64,000 nt of DNA from the NCBI GenBank assembly GCA_042408875.1, contig JBHOQS010000019.1, positions 1-64,000 of the forward strand. The letters run 5' to 3'. The position numbers and the translations under genes were made by a program. Below are positions 43,936 to 51,818 of the stretch, in pieces (position 1 is the stretch's first letter; every line of letters starts with the position of its first letter). Source of the stretch: JBHOQS01 sp042408875. Its GTDB lineage: Bacteria; Chloroflexota; UBA11872; JBHOQS01. The notes under the pieces are model-generated. The model searched no databases, was not told the origin of the DNA, and was given only the letters and a program-made list of their open reading frames with translations.

Positions 43936-44353
43936 AGCAGCCACGCATTCCTCACCATTCAAGAGGCATTATAGCACCAGGTGCCTGCCTCGCCTCCCCG
44001 TTCCTGTAGCTTGCAGTGGGCAGGATCCAGCAGTGTGACCAGTGCAACGGCCTGGCATCCTTTGACATCCCTGGCCCAGCATGTCCCTTATCCAGAGCAC
44101 CCCTGGGCCCGCACCACGCCCGCTATGCCCCATGCCTGGTACAATTCAACGTGGTACCAGCGCTCTTCGCTCGCACAAGGCAGCGTGTGGAGAGCTAGCA
44201 GGTCGTGCATGATCTGCCCGCGGCCATATTTGGCAAGATAGCTTGTGCGAGCACTTCATAGTCATCTACTAGCTTACGCCATCTCGTCCAGGCTCGAAGA
44301 CAACGGGATACGCTTGTCGAATACAGTTGAGCGTGACAGGAAAGTGCCGGAAG
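43936..44353. other. 418-base divergent intergenic region
   Basis: Between hemB (minus) and mnmA (plus). No gene, tRNA or clear promoter is recognised. Confidence 0.3.
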
Positions 44354-45505
44354 ATGCCAATGCGAGTGATCGCGGCCATGAGCGGCGGAGTAGATAGCTC
44401 TGTCGCCGCGGCGCTTTTGAAGGAGCAGGGCTATGACGTCATCGGCGTAACGCTGAACGTCTGGCCCGAGAATACTGGGGACGTCGTGCGTGCGGACGTC
44501 TGCTGCTCGCTTTCGTCGGTGAACGACGCGCGACGTGTGGCGGCGCGCATCGGCATACCACACTATACCCTGAATTTCCGCGAGCTCTTCCGCCGGACAG
44601 TGATCGCCGACTTCCAGCGCGAGTATCTGCGCGGCCGGACCCCCAATCCCTGCGTGCGCTGCAACCAGTTCATCAAGTTCACTGCGCTGGGTAGTCGCGC
44701 CCGTGAGCTCGGCGCCGAGGCAGTGGCAACCGGCCACTATGTGCGCCGTGAGTTCGATGAGCGTCGCGGCCGCTGGGTCCTGCGGCGAGCCGTGGACCGC
44801 GCGAAGGATCAGTCGTACGTGCTGTACGTGCTCACCCAGGAGGAGCTGGCGCACTCGCTCTTCCCCCTCGGGGGCTACACGAAGGCCGAGGTGCGCCGCA
44901 TGGCCGCCGAACGTGGCTTGATCACCGCGAACAAGCCAGAGAGCCAGGAGATCTGCTTCGTCACCAACGGCACCTACGCCGACTACCTGGAGCGGGAGCT
45001 CCGGCTCCAGGCCCAGCCCGGACCGATCGTCGATCTGGCCGGCAACGTCCTGGGGGAACACCAGGGTATCTGGCGCTACACGATCGGGCAGCGCAAGGGA
45101 CTGGGCATCAACGCTGGCCAGCCCTTATACGTCATCGCCATTGACCCAGATTCAAACACTATCACCGTCGGCGACGAGGATGAGCTGTACCAGCGTGAGC
45201 TCATCGCCGAAGAGCCGAACTTCATCGCCCTGGCGGAGCTCAGCGAGCCGGTGCGCGTCCTGGCGAAGGTGCGCTACCGCATGACCGAAGCCCCCGCCAC
45301 CATCTACCCGTACGACGGCGGCCGCGTGCGGGTGGTGTTCGACGAGCCGCAGCGCGCTATCACGCCAGGGCAGGCCGTGGTCTTCTACGACGCCGCTGAG
45401 CCAGAGCTCCTGGTCGGCGGTGCGACCGTGGCGCAGGTCGTGCGTGCGGACAGCGTCCCGCGAGAGACGACGTTGGTAACTCTGGCCCGGGGAGCCCAGC
45501 CCTAG
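44354..45505 (+). CDS. mnmA: tRNA-specific 2-thiouridylase MnmA
   Basis: 383 residues from the ATG at 44354, with AGGAAAGTGCC upstream; an ATG at 44360 is equally possible. The enzyme thiolates U34 of Lys, Glu and Gln tRNAs in the cytosol using a persulfide sulfur. Seen: PP-loop MSGGVDSSVAAALL, the NPCVRCNQFIKF segment with the first catalytic Cys, GHYVRR, and SQEICFVTNGTY with the second Cys. The C-terminal beta-barrel is present. It is convergent with the KimA-like gene; a perfect palindrome lies between them. Confidence 0.95.
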   Translation: MPMRVIAAMSGGVDSSVAAALLKEQGYDVIGVTLNVWPENTGDVVRADVCCSLSSVNDARRVAARIGIPHYTLNFRELFRRTVIADFQREYLRGRTPNPCVRCNQFIKFTALGSRARELGAEAVATGHYVRREFDERRGRWVLRRAVDRAKDQSYVLYVLTQEELAHSLFPLGGYTKAEVRRMAAERGLITANKPESQEICFVTNGTYADYLERELRLQAQPGPIVDLAGNVLGEHQGIWRYTIGQRKGLGINAGQPLYVIAIDPDSNTITVGDEDELYQRELIAEEPNFIALAELSEPVRVLAKVRYRMTEAPATIYPYDGGRVRVVFDEPQRAITPGQAVVFYDAAEPELLVGGATVAQVVRADSVPRETTLVTLARGAQP

Positions 45506-45544
45506 CTGGGCCAGCCAGCGCCCTCCTCTGGTCTGGATAAGTCG

Positions 45545-45564
45545 CGCGCTTTCCGGAAAGCGCG
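45545..45564. terminator. Perfect 20-bp palindrome between convergent genes
   Basis: CGCGCTTTCCGGAAAGCGCG is self-complementary across its whole length and lies 40 bases after mnmA and 4 bases before the stop of the convergent permease gene. It is a likely bidirectional terminator, without T-runs. Confidence 0.6.
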
Positions 45565-45568
45565 TGCG

Positions 45569-47998
45569 CTATCGCTCGGCTGCTTCTCCGGTATCCTGGA
45601 ACTGGTGCTCTGCGCGCTCGCCTCGAAAGTTCAGGTGGTAGGGCACGTCGATGACGATCGTGTTGGGCCGGAAGAACAGCGCCAGCTTGAGGCGGAGGGC
45701 GGTCTGCCCGTGCAGCGGGTTCTCCCAGAAGTGGCGGGGCACGAATTCTGGTAGCACGACGGTCACAGGGCGGTTGGGGTCCTGCTTGTCGACGGCATCG
45801 ATATAGGCAAGCAACGGGCCGATCAGGGCGCGGTACGGGGACTCGACGATCACCAGGGGGATGCTCTGCCCCCAGCGCTCCCACTTCTGCTTGAGCTGCT
45901 CGATTTCTTGGGGGTCGTCGCTCACATGGACGGCTGTGATATCGCTCGAGATCGAGCGAGCAAACGTGAGCGCCTGCAGCGTGGCACGATCGAGACGCGC
46001 CACCGGCACAATCACCACCGGCTCCTGCGGCTGTGGCAGCGGCTCGGACGGGTCCAGGGTGAGCGCGTCCTCAACTGAGCGGTAGTGCTCATGGATGCCC
46101 CACATCGCTAGGATAAGGATGGGGATGACCAGGAGCACCATCCACGCCCCGTGCGTGAACTTTGAGACGGCGACGACGACGAGCACAATGCCGGTTGCAG
46201 TCGCACCAATACTGTTTATGCAAGCACGCCACTGCCAGCCAGGCTCTTCATGCCGCCGCCGCCACCAGCGACGCACGAGACCGCTTTGGCTCAAGGTGAA
46301 GGCCAGGAACACGCCCACTGTGTAGAGCGGGATGAGGCCGGTCACGCTGCCACGATAGATGACAATCAGCGCCGCGGCGAGGATCGCCAGTGCGATAATG
46401 CCTGTATTGTAAGCCAGCCGGTCGCCGCGGAAGGCGAACTGGCGTGGCAGGAAGCGGTCGGCGGCCAAGATACTGGCCAGGCGTGGGAAGCCGTTGAAGG
46501 CGGTATTCGCCGCCAGCACCAGGATGATCGCAGTGCTAAACTGCACGAGGTAGTAGTACCAGCTTGCACCCACAAAGGCACGGGTGAGCTGCGCACTCAC
46601 TGTCACGACTTCGTGGGGGTCCGGCACGATGTGGAGCACGCTGGCCAGGAAACTCATGCTCAGGAAGATCGTGGCGAAGAGCGTGCCCATGGCCACGAGG
46701 GTGATCTGGGCATTGCGCACCTCCGGCGGCTTGAAGGCGGGCACGCCATTCGAGACGGCCTCTGTCCCGGTCAGGGCCACGGAGCCGGAGGCGAATGCCC
46801 GCAGGATCAGCAGCAGCGCCAGCGGCTCGGCTCCGTGGGCAACGAGCCAGTCGGGCGGCGGTGCATAGTCGGGCACATCGCCGGTGGCGACGCGGAACAG
46901 GCCATAGAGCAGCAGTCCAAGGATGCTAAATACATAGATGTACGTCGGTGCAGCGAACACCGTGCCGGACTCGCGGATGCCCCGTAGATTGAGCACGGTC
47001 ATTAGGATCACGACGCCGACCGAAATCTCGACGCGGTGGGCGAACAGCTCTGGGAACGCCGACGTGATAGCTGCGACGCCCGCCGACGTTGACACGGCTA
47101 CGGTCAGAACGTAGTCGGTCATCAAGGCGGCAGCGGCCGTAAGTCCTGGCACCGTGCCGAGATTATCTAGGGCGACAACGTAACTGCCACCGCCATTCGG
47201 ATAAGCCCGAATGACTTGGAGGTAGCTGATCACTACAATGGCGAGGACGATGCCGATCGCCACGGTGATCGGCATGGTGAGGGCCAGGGCACTGACACCG
47301 GCGAGGACCAGCACGCGCATGATCTCCTCGGTCGCGTAAGCTGACGAGGAGATGTTGTCAGAGGCGAAGACCGCCAGTCCTTTGAGAACGCCGACCCGTT
47401 CCTGGACCTCCAGCGCACTGCGGATACGCTGACCGAACAACACGCGCCGAAGCAAGTCCAGGGCACGGCCGACGCGGCCGCGCGGCTCAAGGACCCGTTC
47501 GGTCGCTTCGAGGTAGCGCGGGGCGCGATGGCGGAACCCGCGGGCGGTCGGCCGCACAATACGCACATACTGCACACCCGGCCGCCGGCCACGGCGGACC
47601 TCGCGCTCGATCAGATCCGGCGACGTACGGTGCACCGCGCCTGGGCGCGGCCGCTCGGGCGGAGTAGCAGGAGGCTGGGCATCCTGGGAAGCGTCTGCAG
47701 AGACGCCAGGCGGCAATGCCTCCGGTGGCACCCTGTTACCATTACGTACGTCCTCTGAATTAACTGGGGAATTGACCGGTGAATTGACCAGCTGCGCCTG
47801 TACTGCCGACGTACGTGGCCAGGAACGCGGGCGGATGACATACCGTGGCGATGAGCTGGTGGATGGAGCTGGCGTGTCCGGAGGATGAGACCGCTGTGAA
47901 CTGCTGTCCTCCGGGGCTCTGCCAGCCTGCTGGTCCTGGCGCGGCTCAGGCGAGCTCTGCTCGCTGCGATCCGCGAGATCGTCTACGCCTGATGGCAT
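45569..47998 (-). CDS. KimA-like APC/KUP-superfamily permease with long disordered N-terminus
   Basis: 809 residues from the ATG at 47998 (AGAGAAG upstream); an ATG at 48040 would lengthen an already disordered tail. Residues about 1-170 are Pro/Ser/Arg-rich, including NSPVNSPVNS repeats. Then comes FASDNISSSAYATEEIMRVL, the signature of KimA/YdaO potassium importers and relatives, followed by about twelve hydrophobic helices. The C-terminal cytosolic part (VVIVPVARLDRATLQALTFA, ITAVHVSDD, VVLPEFVPRHFWENPLH) is a USP-like domain as in KimA. Potassium uptake is likely, but amino-acid transport cannot be excluded. No c-di-AMP riboswitch was recognised upstream. Confidence 0.8.
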   Translation of the reverse strand: MPSGVDDLADRSEQSSPEPRQDQQAGRAPEDSSSQRSHPPDTPAPSTSSSPRYVIRPRSWPRTSAVQAQLVNSPVNSPVNSEDVRNGNRVPPEALPPGVSADASQDAQPPATPPERPRPGAVHRTSPDLIEREVRRGRRPGVQYVRIVRPTARGFRHRAPRYLEATERVLEPRGRVGRALDLLRRVLFGQRIRSALEVQERVGVLKGLAVFASDNISSSAYATEEIMRVLVLAGVSALALTMPITVAIGIVLAIVVISYLQVIRAYPNGGGSYVVALDNLGTVPGLTAAAALMTDYVLTVAVSTSAGVAAITSAFPELFAHRVEISVGVVILMTVLNLRGIRESGTVFAAPTYIYVFSILGLLLYGLFRVATGDVPDYAPPPDWLVAHGAEPLALLLILRAFASGSVALTGTEAVSNGVPAFKPPEVRNAQITLVAMGTLFATIFLSMSFLASVLHIVPDPHEVVTVSAQLTRAFVGASWYYYLVQFSTAIILVLAANTAFNGFPRLASILAADRFLPRQFAFRGDRLAYNTGIIALAILAAALIVIYRGSVTGLIPLYTVGVFLAFTLSQSGLVRRWWRRRHEEPGWQWRACINSIGATATGIVLVVVAVSKFTHGAWMVLLVIPILILAMWGIHEHYRSVEDALTLDPSEPLPQPQEPVVIVPVARLDRATLQALTFARSISSDITAVHVSDDPQEIEQLKQKWERWGQSIPLVIVESPYRALIGPLLAYIDAVDKQDPNRPVTVVLPEFVPRHFWENPLHGQTALRLKLALFFRPNTIVIDVPYHLNFRGERAEHQFQDTGEAAER

Positions 47999-48130
47999 CG
48001 CTGTACTTCTCTTGCAGGCACGGCCAGCGGGCCCTGCCATGCGACTGCACCGGAGCAGCGCCTGGCCTGGACATGCCGCCTGCGCTACTCCGTGCCGGGC
48101 GCGCGCCGAGAGCCATGACCCGCTTGCTCG

Positions 48131-48150
48131 TTATGTAGACTTATGTAGAC
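48131..48150. repeat. Perfect 10-bp tandem repeat upstream of the permease gene
   Basis: TTATGTAGAC occurs twice without mismatch (48131-48140, 48141-48150), followed by a partial third copy (TATAGAC). On the minus strand a perfect TATAAT lies a few bases upstream, just after the sucD stop, but without a good minus-35. Confidence 0.6.
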
Positions 48151-48166
48151 TATAGACATTATAAAA

Positions 48167-49063
48167 TCATACCGCAGTAGAAGGGCGGCGCGCAGCCGCA
48201 AGCCGCTGCTGCACCAGCTCAGCGACCTGGCCGGGCGTCTCGGCGACGGCAACGCCGGCAGCCTGGAGTGCGGCGATCTTCGCCGCAGCTGTGCCCGTCC
48301 CTCCCGAGATGATCGCGCCGGCATGTCCCATGCGCTTCTCCGGCGGTGCGGTACGGCCGGCGATAAACGCCACGACCGGCTTGGACATCCGGGCACGGAT
48401 ATATTCGGCGGCCAGCTCTTCATCGGTGCCGCCGATCTCACCGATGAGCACCACCGCATCGGTTTGCGGGTCCTGCTCGAACAGTTCGAGCACATCGATG
48501 AAGCCTGTGCCAACGATCGGATCGCCACCGATGCCCACGCACGTACTCTGCCCGATACCGCGTTGGGTGAGCTGGTACACCACCTCGTAGGTCAGCGTGC
48601 CCGAGCGTGAGACGACGCCGACGTTCCCTGGCCGGAAGATATACCCGGCCATGATGCCCAGTTTGGACTTGCCCGGCGAGATCAGGCCCGGGCAGTTCGG
48701 CCCGATGAGGCGCACCCCCGAGCCCCGCACGTGGTGGTAAAGCTTCAACATATCCAGCGCAGGGATGAGCTCGGTAATGCACACAATCAACGGGATGCCT
48801 GCATCGACGGCCTCGAGGATGGCATCTGGGGCGAAGGCAGCGGGCACGAAGATGATCGAGGCGTTCGCCCTCGTCTCGCTCACAGCCTGGCGCACCGTAT
48901 CGAAGACGGGCACACCGGCAACTTCCTGCCCACCGCGTCCCGGGGTGACCCCGGCGACAACCTTCGTGCCATATTCGAGCATCTGGCGAGTGTGGAACTC
49001 ACCTTCCCGGCCGGTGATACCCTGTACCAGCACACGGCTCGTTTCATCCAACAGAATGCTCAC
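48167..49063 (-). CDS. sucD: Succinyl-CoA ligase (ADP/GDP-forming) alpha subunit
   Basis: 298 residues from a GTG at 49063, chosen for GAGAGAG upstream and because the protein then starts VSILLDETSRVLVQGITG as SucD normally does. The enzyme links succinyl-CoA to nucleotide phosphorylation in the TCA cycle. Seen: CoA-binding GITGREGEFHT, GPNCPGLISPGKSKLGIM, GIGGDPIVGTGF and the phospho-His segment GHAGAIISGGTG. The usual partner sucC is not adjacent: upstream lies the divergent response regulator, downstream the permease. The beta subunit must be elsewhere. Confidence 0.93.
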   Translation of the reverse strand: MSILLDETSRVLVQGITGREGEFHTRQMLEYGTKVVAGVTPGRGGQEVAGVPVFDTVRQAVSETRANASIIFVPAAFAPDAILEAVDAGIPLIVCITELIPALDMLKLYHHVRGSGVRLIGPNCPGLISPGKSKLGIMAGYIFRPGNVGVVSRSGTLTYEVVYQLTQRGIGQSTCVGIGGDPIVGTGFIDVLELFEQDPQTDAVVLIGEIGGTDEELAAEYIRARMSKPVVAFIAGRTAPPEKRMGHAGAIISGGTGTAAAKIAALQAAGVAVAETPGQVAELVQQRLAAARRPSTAV

Positions 49064-49387
49064 GGCTTGCTCTCTCGTCTCTAGGGTATGAAGGTTCGGT
49101 TTGGCTGCGCCCGCTCCCTGCACGTAGCTATGCGCAAGTTATGTACAGTGAAGGGTGCCCATCACGAGGCGGCGGGGGCTGAACGCTGCTCATTGAGCAG
49201 CCCAGGCCGCGACAGCCTTCGCTTTCGTAGCGGCCAAACATTTCCATCCTACCGCAACCACGCAGGCCAGGCAACGCAGGCAGTTTGCTCTTCGCCTGCA
49301 CCAGCATTGCCGCGTCCGTCACAGCGGTGTATGCTTTTATTACGGTAAAATAATACGATACGTACGGTAAGATATGGCAAGGCGGCC
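49064..49387. other. 324-base divergent region between sucD and the response regulator
   Basis: No gene seen. The last 50 bases before the regulator are AT-rich and hold 11-bp-phased repeats described separately. Confidence 0.4.
49342..49374 (+). promoter_or_regulatory. 11-bp-phased direct repeats before the response regulator gene
   Basis: ACGGTAAAATA (49342), ATACGATACGT (49353) and ACGGTAAGATA (49364) are consecutive 11-base units. The outer two differ at one position. This spacing is typical of OmpR/PhoB-family binding sites and lies 13 bases before the regulator ATG. Confidence 0.5.
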
Positions 49388-50107
49388 ATGAGTGCGCATA
49401 TCCTCGTCGCCGACGACGATCCAAAGATCCTAGCATTTTTACGCCGTACGCTGACCCACCATGGGTATACGGTTGACACAGCAGCGAGCGGGCCGGAGAC
49501 CGTCCGGCGCGTGCGCGAAAGTACGCCGGACCTGGTGGTACTGGATATTATGATGCCGTATATGGACGGTGTCGAGGTGTGCCGCCGCATCCGCGCCGGT
49601 GAGGCCGGCGATGGCCAGGTGGCGGCGGTACCAATTCTCATGCTCACCGCCCGCGACGACGTTTCCGACAAAGTTACCGCCCTTGACAGTGGGGCCGACG
49701 ACTATCTGGCGAAACCATTTGAGATCGAGGAACTCCTCGCGCGCATCCGTGCGTTGCTGCGGCGCCGGGCCTACCATCTTGAGCTTGAACAGCAGCGACG
49801 AACGGCCGCCCCGGAGGTACTGCGCTTTGGCGACCTGGTCATGGACAGTGGCACGCGCGAGGTCTGGCGCGGGAACCGGCAAATCCACCTTACGGTGACC
49901 GAGTGGGAACTGTTGGCCTTGTTCATGCGGCATCCGCGCCAGGTGCTCACGCGTGATGTGATCCTCGACCAGGTTTGGAAGTATGATTTCGGTGGCCAGT
50001 CAAACCTGGTCGAGGTCTTCGTGGGGTTCCTACGCCGTAAGCTTGAGGCCGGGGGAGAGCCGCGCCTGATCCACACAGTGCGCGGGGTGGGGTACGTGCT
50101 TAAGTAG
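49388..50107 (+). CDS. OmpR/PhoB-family response regulator
   Basis: 239 residues. Receiver domain with acidic pair VADDDPK, phospho-acceptor Asp53 in LVVLDIMMPYMDG, Thr in LMLTARDD and Lys in DDYLAKPFEIEELLARIRAL. The C-terminal winged helix follows (LTVTEWELLALFMRHPRQVL, then the recognition-helix region NLVEVFVGFLRRKLE and HTVRGVGYVLK). It is followed by the histidine kinase 7 bases on, then by an efflux operon that it probably controls. Phased direct repeats before its own start suggest autoregulation. AAGGCGG precedes the ATG. Confidence 0.95.
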   Translation: MSAHILVADDDPKILAFLRRTLTHHGYTVDTAASGPETVRRVRESTPDLVVLDIMMPYMDGVEVCRRIRAGEAGDGQVAAVPILMLTARDDVSDKVTALDSGADDYLAKPFEIEELLARIRALLRRRAYHLELEQQRRTAAPEVLRFGDLVMDSGTREVWRGNRQIHLTVTEWELLALFMRHPRQVLTRDVILDQVWKYDFGGQSNLVEVFVGFLRRKLEAGGEPRLIHTVRGVGYVLK

Positions 50108-50114
50108 GTGTCAC

Positions 50115-51677
50115 ATGCGCAGTCCGCTTGCTGCGCTGCCTATCCGGGTGCGCCTGACCGTTTGGTATTCAGCAGTGCTGGCAGTCAGCCTGGCAGCCTT
50201 TGGCCTGCTGGTCTACCTGATTCTGGCGCGGGAACTGAATGCCGACGTCGATCGGTCATTAGTCGTGCGTGCGGAGCAAGTGCAACGGCCGTTACGCTTC
50301 CGCGCAGCACTAACCGAATTGCAGCGGCGTGAGCGGCTGCTGCTGTTCGACATCTTTCGGACCCCGGAAGTTTATGTCCAGGTCGTAGACGAGAACGGCA
50401 GGGTGCTCGCCCGCTCACCGAACCTGGGCAGCCAGGAACTGCCTGTCCAGCACGAAGTACTCACGAGAGCTCTGGCGCAGCGTGGCGTGTTCCTCACCAT
50501 CACGCTCCCTATCCCTCAAGAATCCTCAGCTGATGCGCCAGCTGCGGCCCCGCTGCGCACAGGTGAGCCACAGCCGCTGGGTGCCGCGCCAGCGACGACG
50601 CGCCTGCTGCGCGTGTACACGGCGCCGATCCTGGTTGATAATCGCCCCGCTGCTTACATCCAGGTCGGTCGCTCCCTCGAGGGCGTACAGAACACGCTCG
50701 ACAACCTGCGAAACGTCTTCCTTGCGACTGGGCTCGTTGCCACAGGGGTAGCTGGATGGATCGGCTGGCTCCTGGCCGGCGCGGGCCTGCGGCCGGTTGT
50801 GCATCTGGCCTACGCAGCAGAGGAAATCGCGCGCTCTGGCAAGCTTGACCGGCGCGTGCCGTACACCGGCCCGGCCGACGAGATCGGCCGGTTGACCTCG
50901 ACGTTCAATCGCATGCTTGACCGGCTCGCCGAGGCCATGCAGATGCAGCGGCGGTTCGTAGCTGATGCCTCACATGAGCTCCGCACGCCGCTGACGTCGA
51001 TTCGCGGTAACGTTGCCTTCTTGTGCAGTGATCAGGGCGACATTTCACCACAGGAGCGCGCCGAGGCTCTGGAGGATATCGCCAGCGAAGTCGAGCGTAT
51101 GGCCCGGCTGGTGAATAACCTGCTGGCACTAGCGCGGGCCGATGCCGGCCACCGGCTCGAGCACCGCCCCGTCGCACTGAACGATGTAGTACAGGATGTC
51201 TTCCGCCGGGCGCAGCGTATGTACCCGGGGCACGAACTCCAGCTTGGGCGGCTGGATAGCGCCGACGTATCTGGCGATCCTGACTTCTTGATGCAGCTAC
51301 TCTTCATCCTGCTGGACAACGCGGCCAAGTACACACCGCCCGGCGGGCGGATCGAGCTCTCGCTGGAGCGGCGCGACCAGACAGCCATCCTTGCTGTGAC
51401 CGACACCGGCTGCGGGATCGCGCCGGAGGACCTGCCGCACATTTTCGAGCGGTTCTATCGTGCGCCAACAGCACGGTCGTGCGGTGGAAGCGGCTTGGGG
51501 CTCGCCATCGCACGCTGGATTGTAGACGAGCACCACGGACGTATTACAGTTGACAGCACCATCGGCGAAGGCAGCCGGTTTGCTGTTGAGCTGCCCCTTT
51601 GCAGCCTGGAGCTGGCGGACGCGCCTATGGCTGCCGGGATAGGCAGAGCAGCACCCGGCTCTTTTGCCAAGCCTTAG
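50115..51677 (+). CDS. HAMP-containing sensor histidine kinase
   Basis: 520 residues. Two hydrophobic spans (about 14-36 and 197-219) bound an extracytoplasmic sensor region. Then come a HAMP domain, the H-box SHELRTPLTSIRG with phospho-His at residue 287, an N-box FILLDNAAKYTP, and DTGCGIAPEDLPHIFERFYR followed by GSGLGLAIARWIVDEHHG. All kinase motifs are intact. AGGTG precedes the ATG. It is the partner of the regulator just upstream and precedes the efflux operon, a standard envelope- or drug-stress arrangement. The signal is unknown. Confidence 0.95.
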   Translation: MRSPLAALPIRVRLTVWYSAVLAVSLAAFGLLVYLILARELNADVDRSLVVRAEQVQRPLRFRAALTELQRRERLLLFDIFRTPEVYVQVVDENGRVLARSPNLGSQELPVQHEVLTRALAQRGVFLTITLPIPQESSADAPAAAPLRTGEPQPLGAAPATTRLLRVYTAPILVDNRPAAYIQVGRSLEGVQNTLDNLRNVFLATGLVATGVAGWIGWLLAGAGLRPVVHLAYAAEEIARSGKLDRRVPYTGPADEIGRLTSTFNRMLDRLAEAMQMQRRFVADASHELRTPLTSIRGNVAFLCSDQGDISPQERAEALEDIASEVERMARLVNNLLALARADAGHRLEHRPVALNDVVQDVFRRAQRMYPGHELQLGRLDSADVSGDPDFLMQLLFILLDNAAKYTPPGGRIELSLERRDQTAILAVTDTGCGIAPEDLPHIFERFYRAPTARSCGGSGLGLAIARWIVDEHHGRITVDSTIGEGSRFAVELPLCSLELADAPMAAGIGRAAPGSFAKP

Positions 51678-51684
51678 GGAGTTC

Positions 51685-51700
51685 TTCACCTTATTTTCAC
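51685..51700 (+). promoter_or_regulatory. TTCAC direct repeat with 11-bp period before the efflux operon
   Basis: TTCAC at 51685-51689 and again at 51696-51700, exactly 11 bases apart, in the kinase-adaptor gap and followed by TTACAAT. A plausible binding site for the adjacent OmpR-type regulator, not proved. Confidence 0.4.
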
Positions 51701-51818
51701 AGAAACCTCTTACAATCCTAGGCAGAAGAATCCCAGGCAGCCTTTGTAGGTAGTTAGGTAGTTAAGGAGCAGGCCGGCACCAACGCCGGCTCGGCGGCGT
51801 GATGGGAGATGCGAAGCT

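Noticed and set aside
43936..44353. tRNA or small RNA in the hemB-mnmA gap
   Set aside because: No cloverleaf, T-loop sequence or conserved small-RNA feature was found.
47999..48166. Possible c-di-AMP (ydaO) riboswitch before the KimA-like gene
   Set aside because: The leader is short and AT-rich with tandem 10-mers; no conserved riboswitch core could be recognised by eye.
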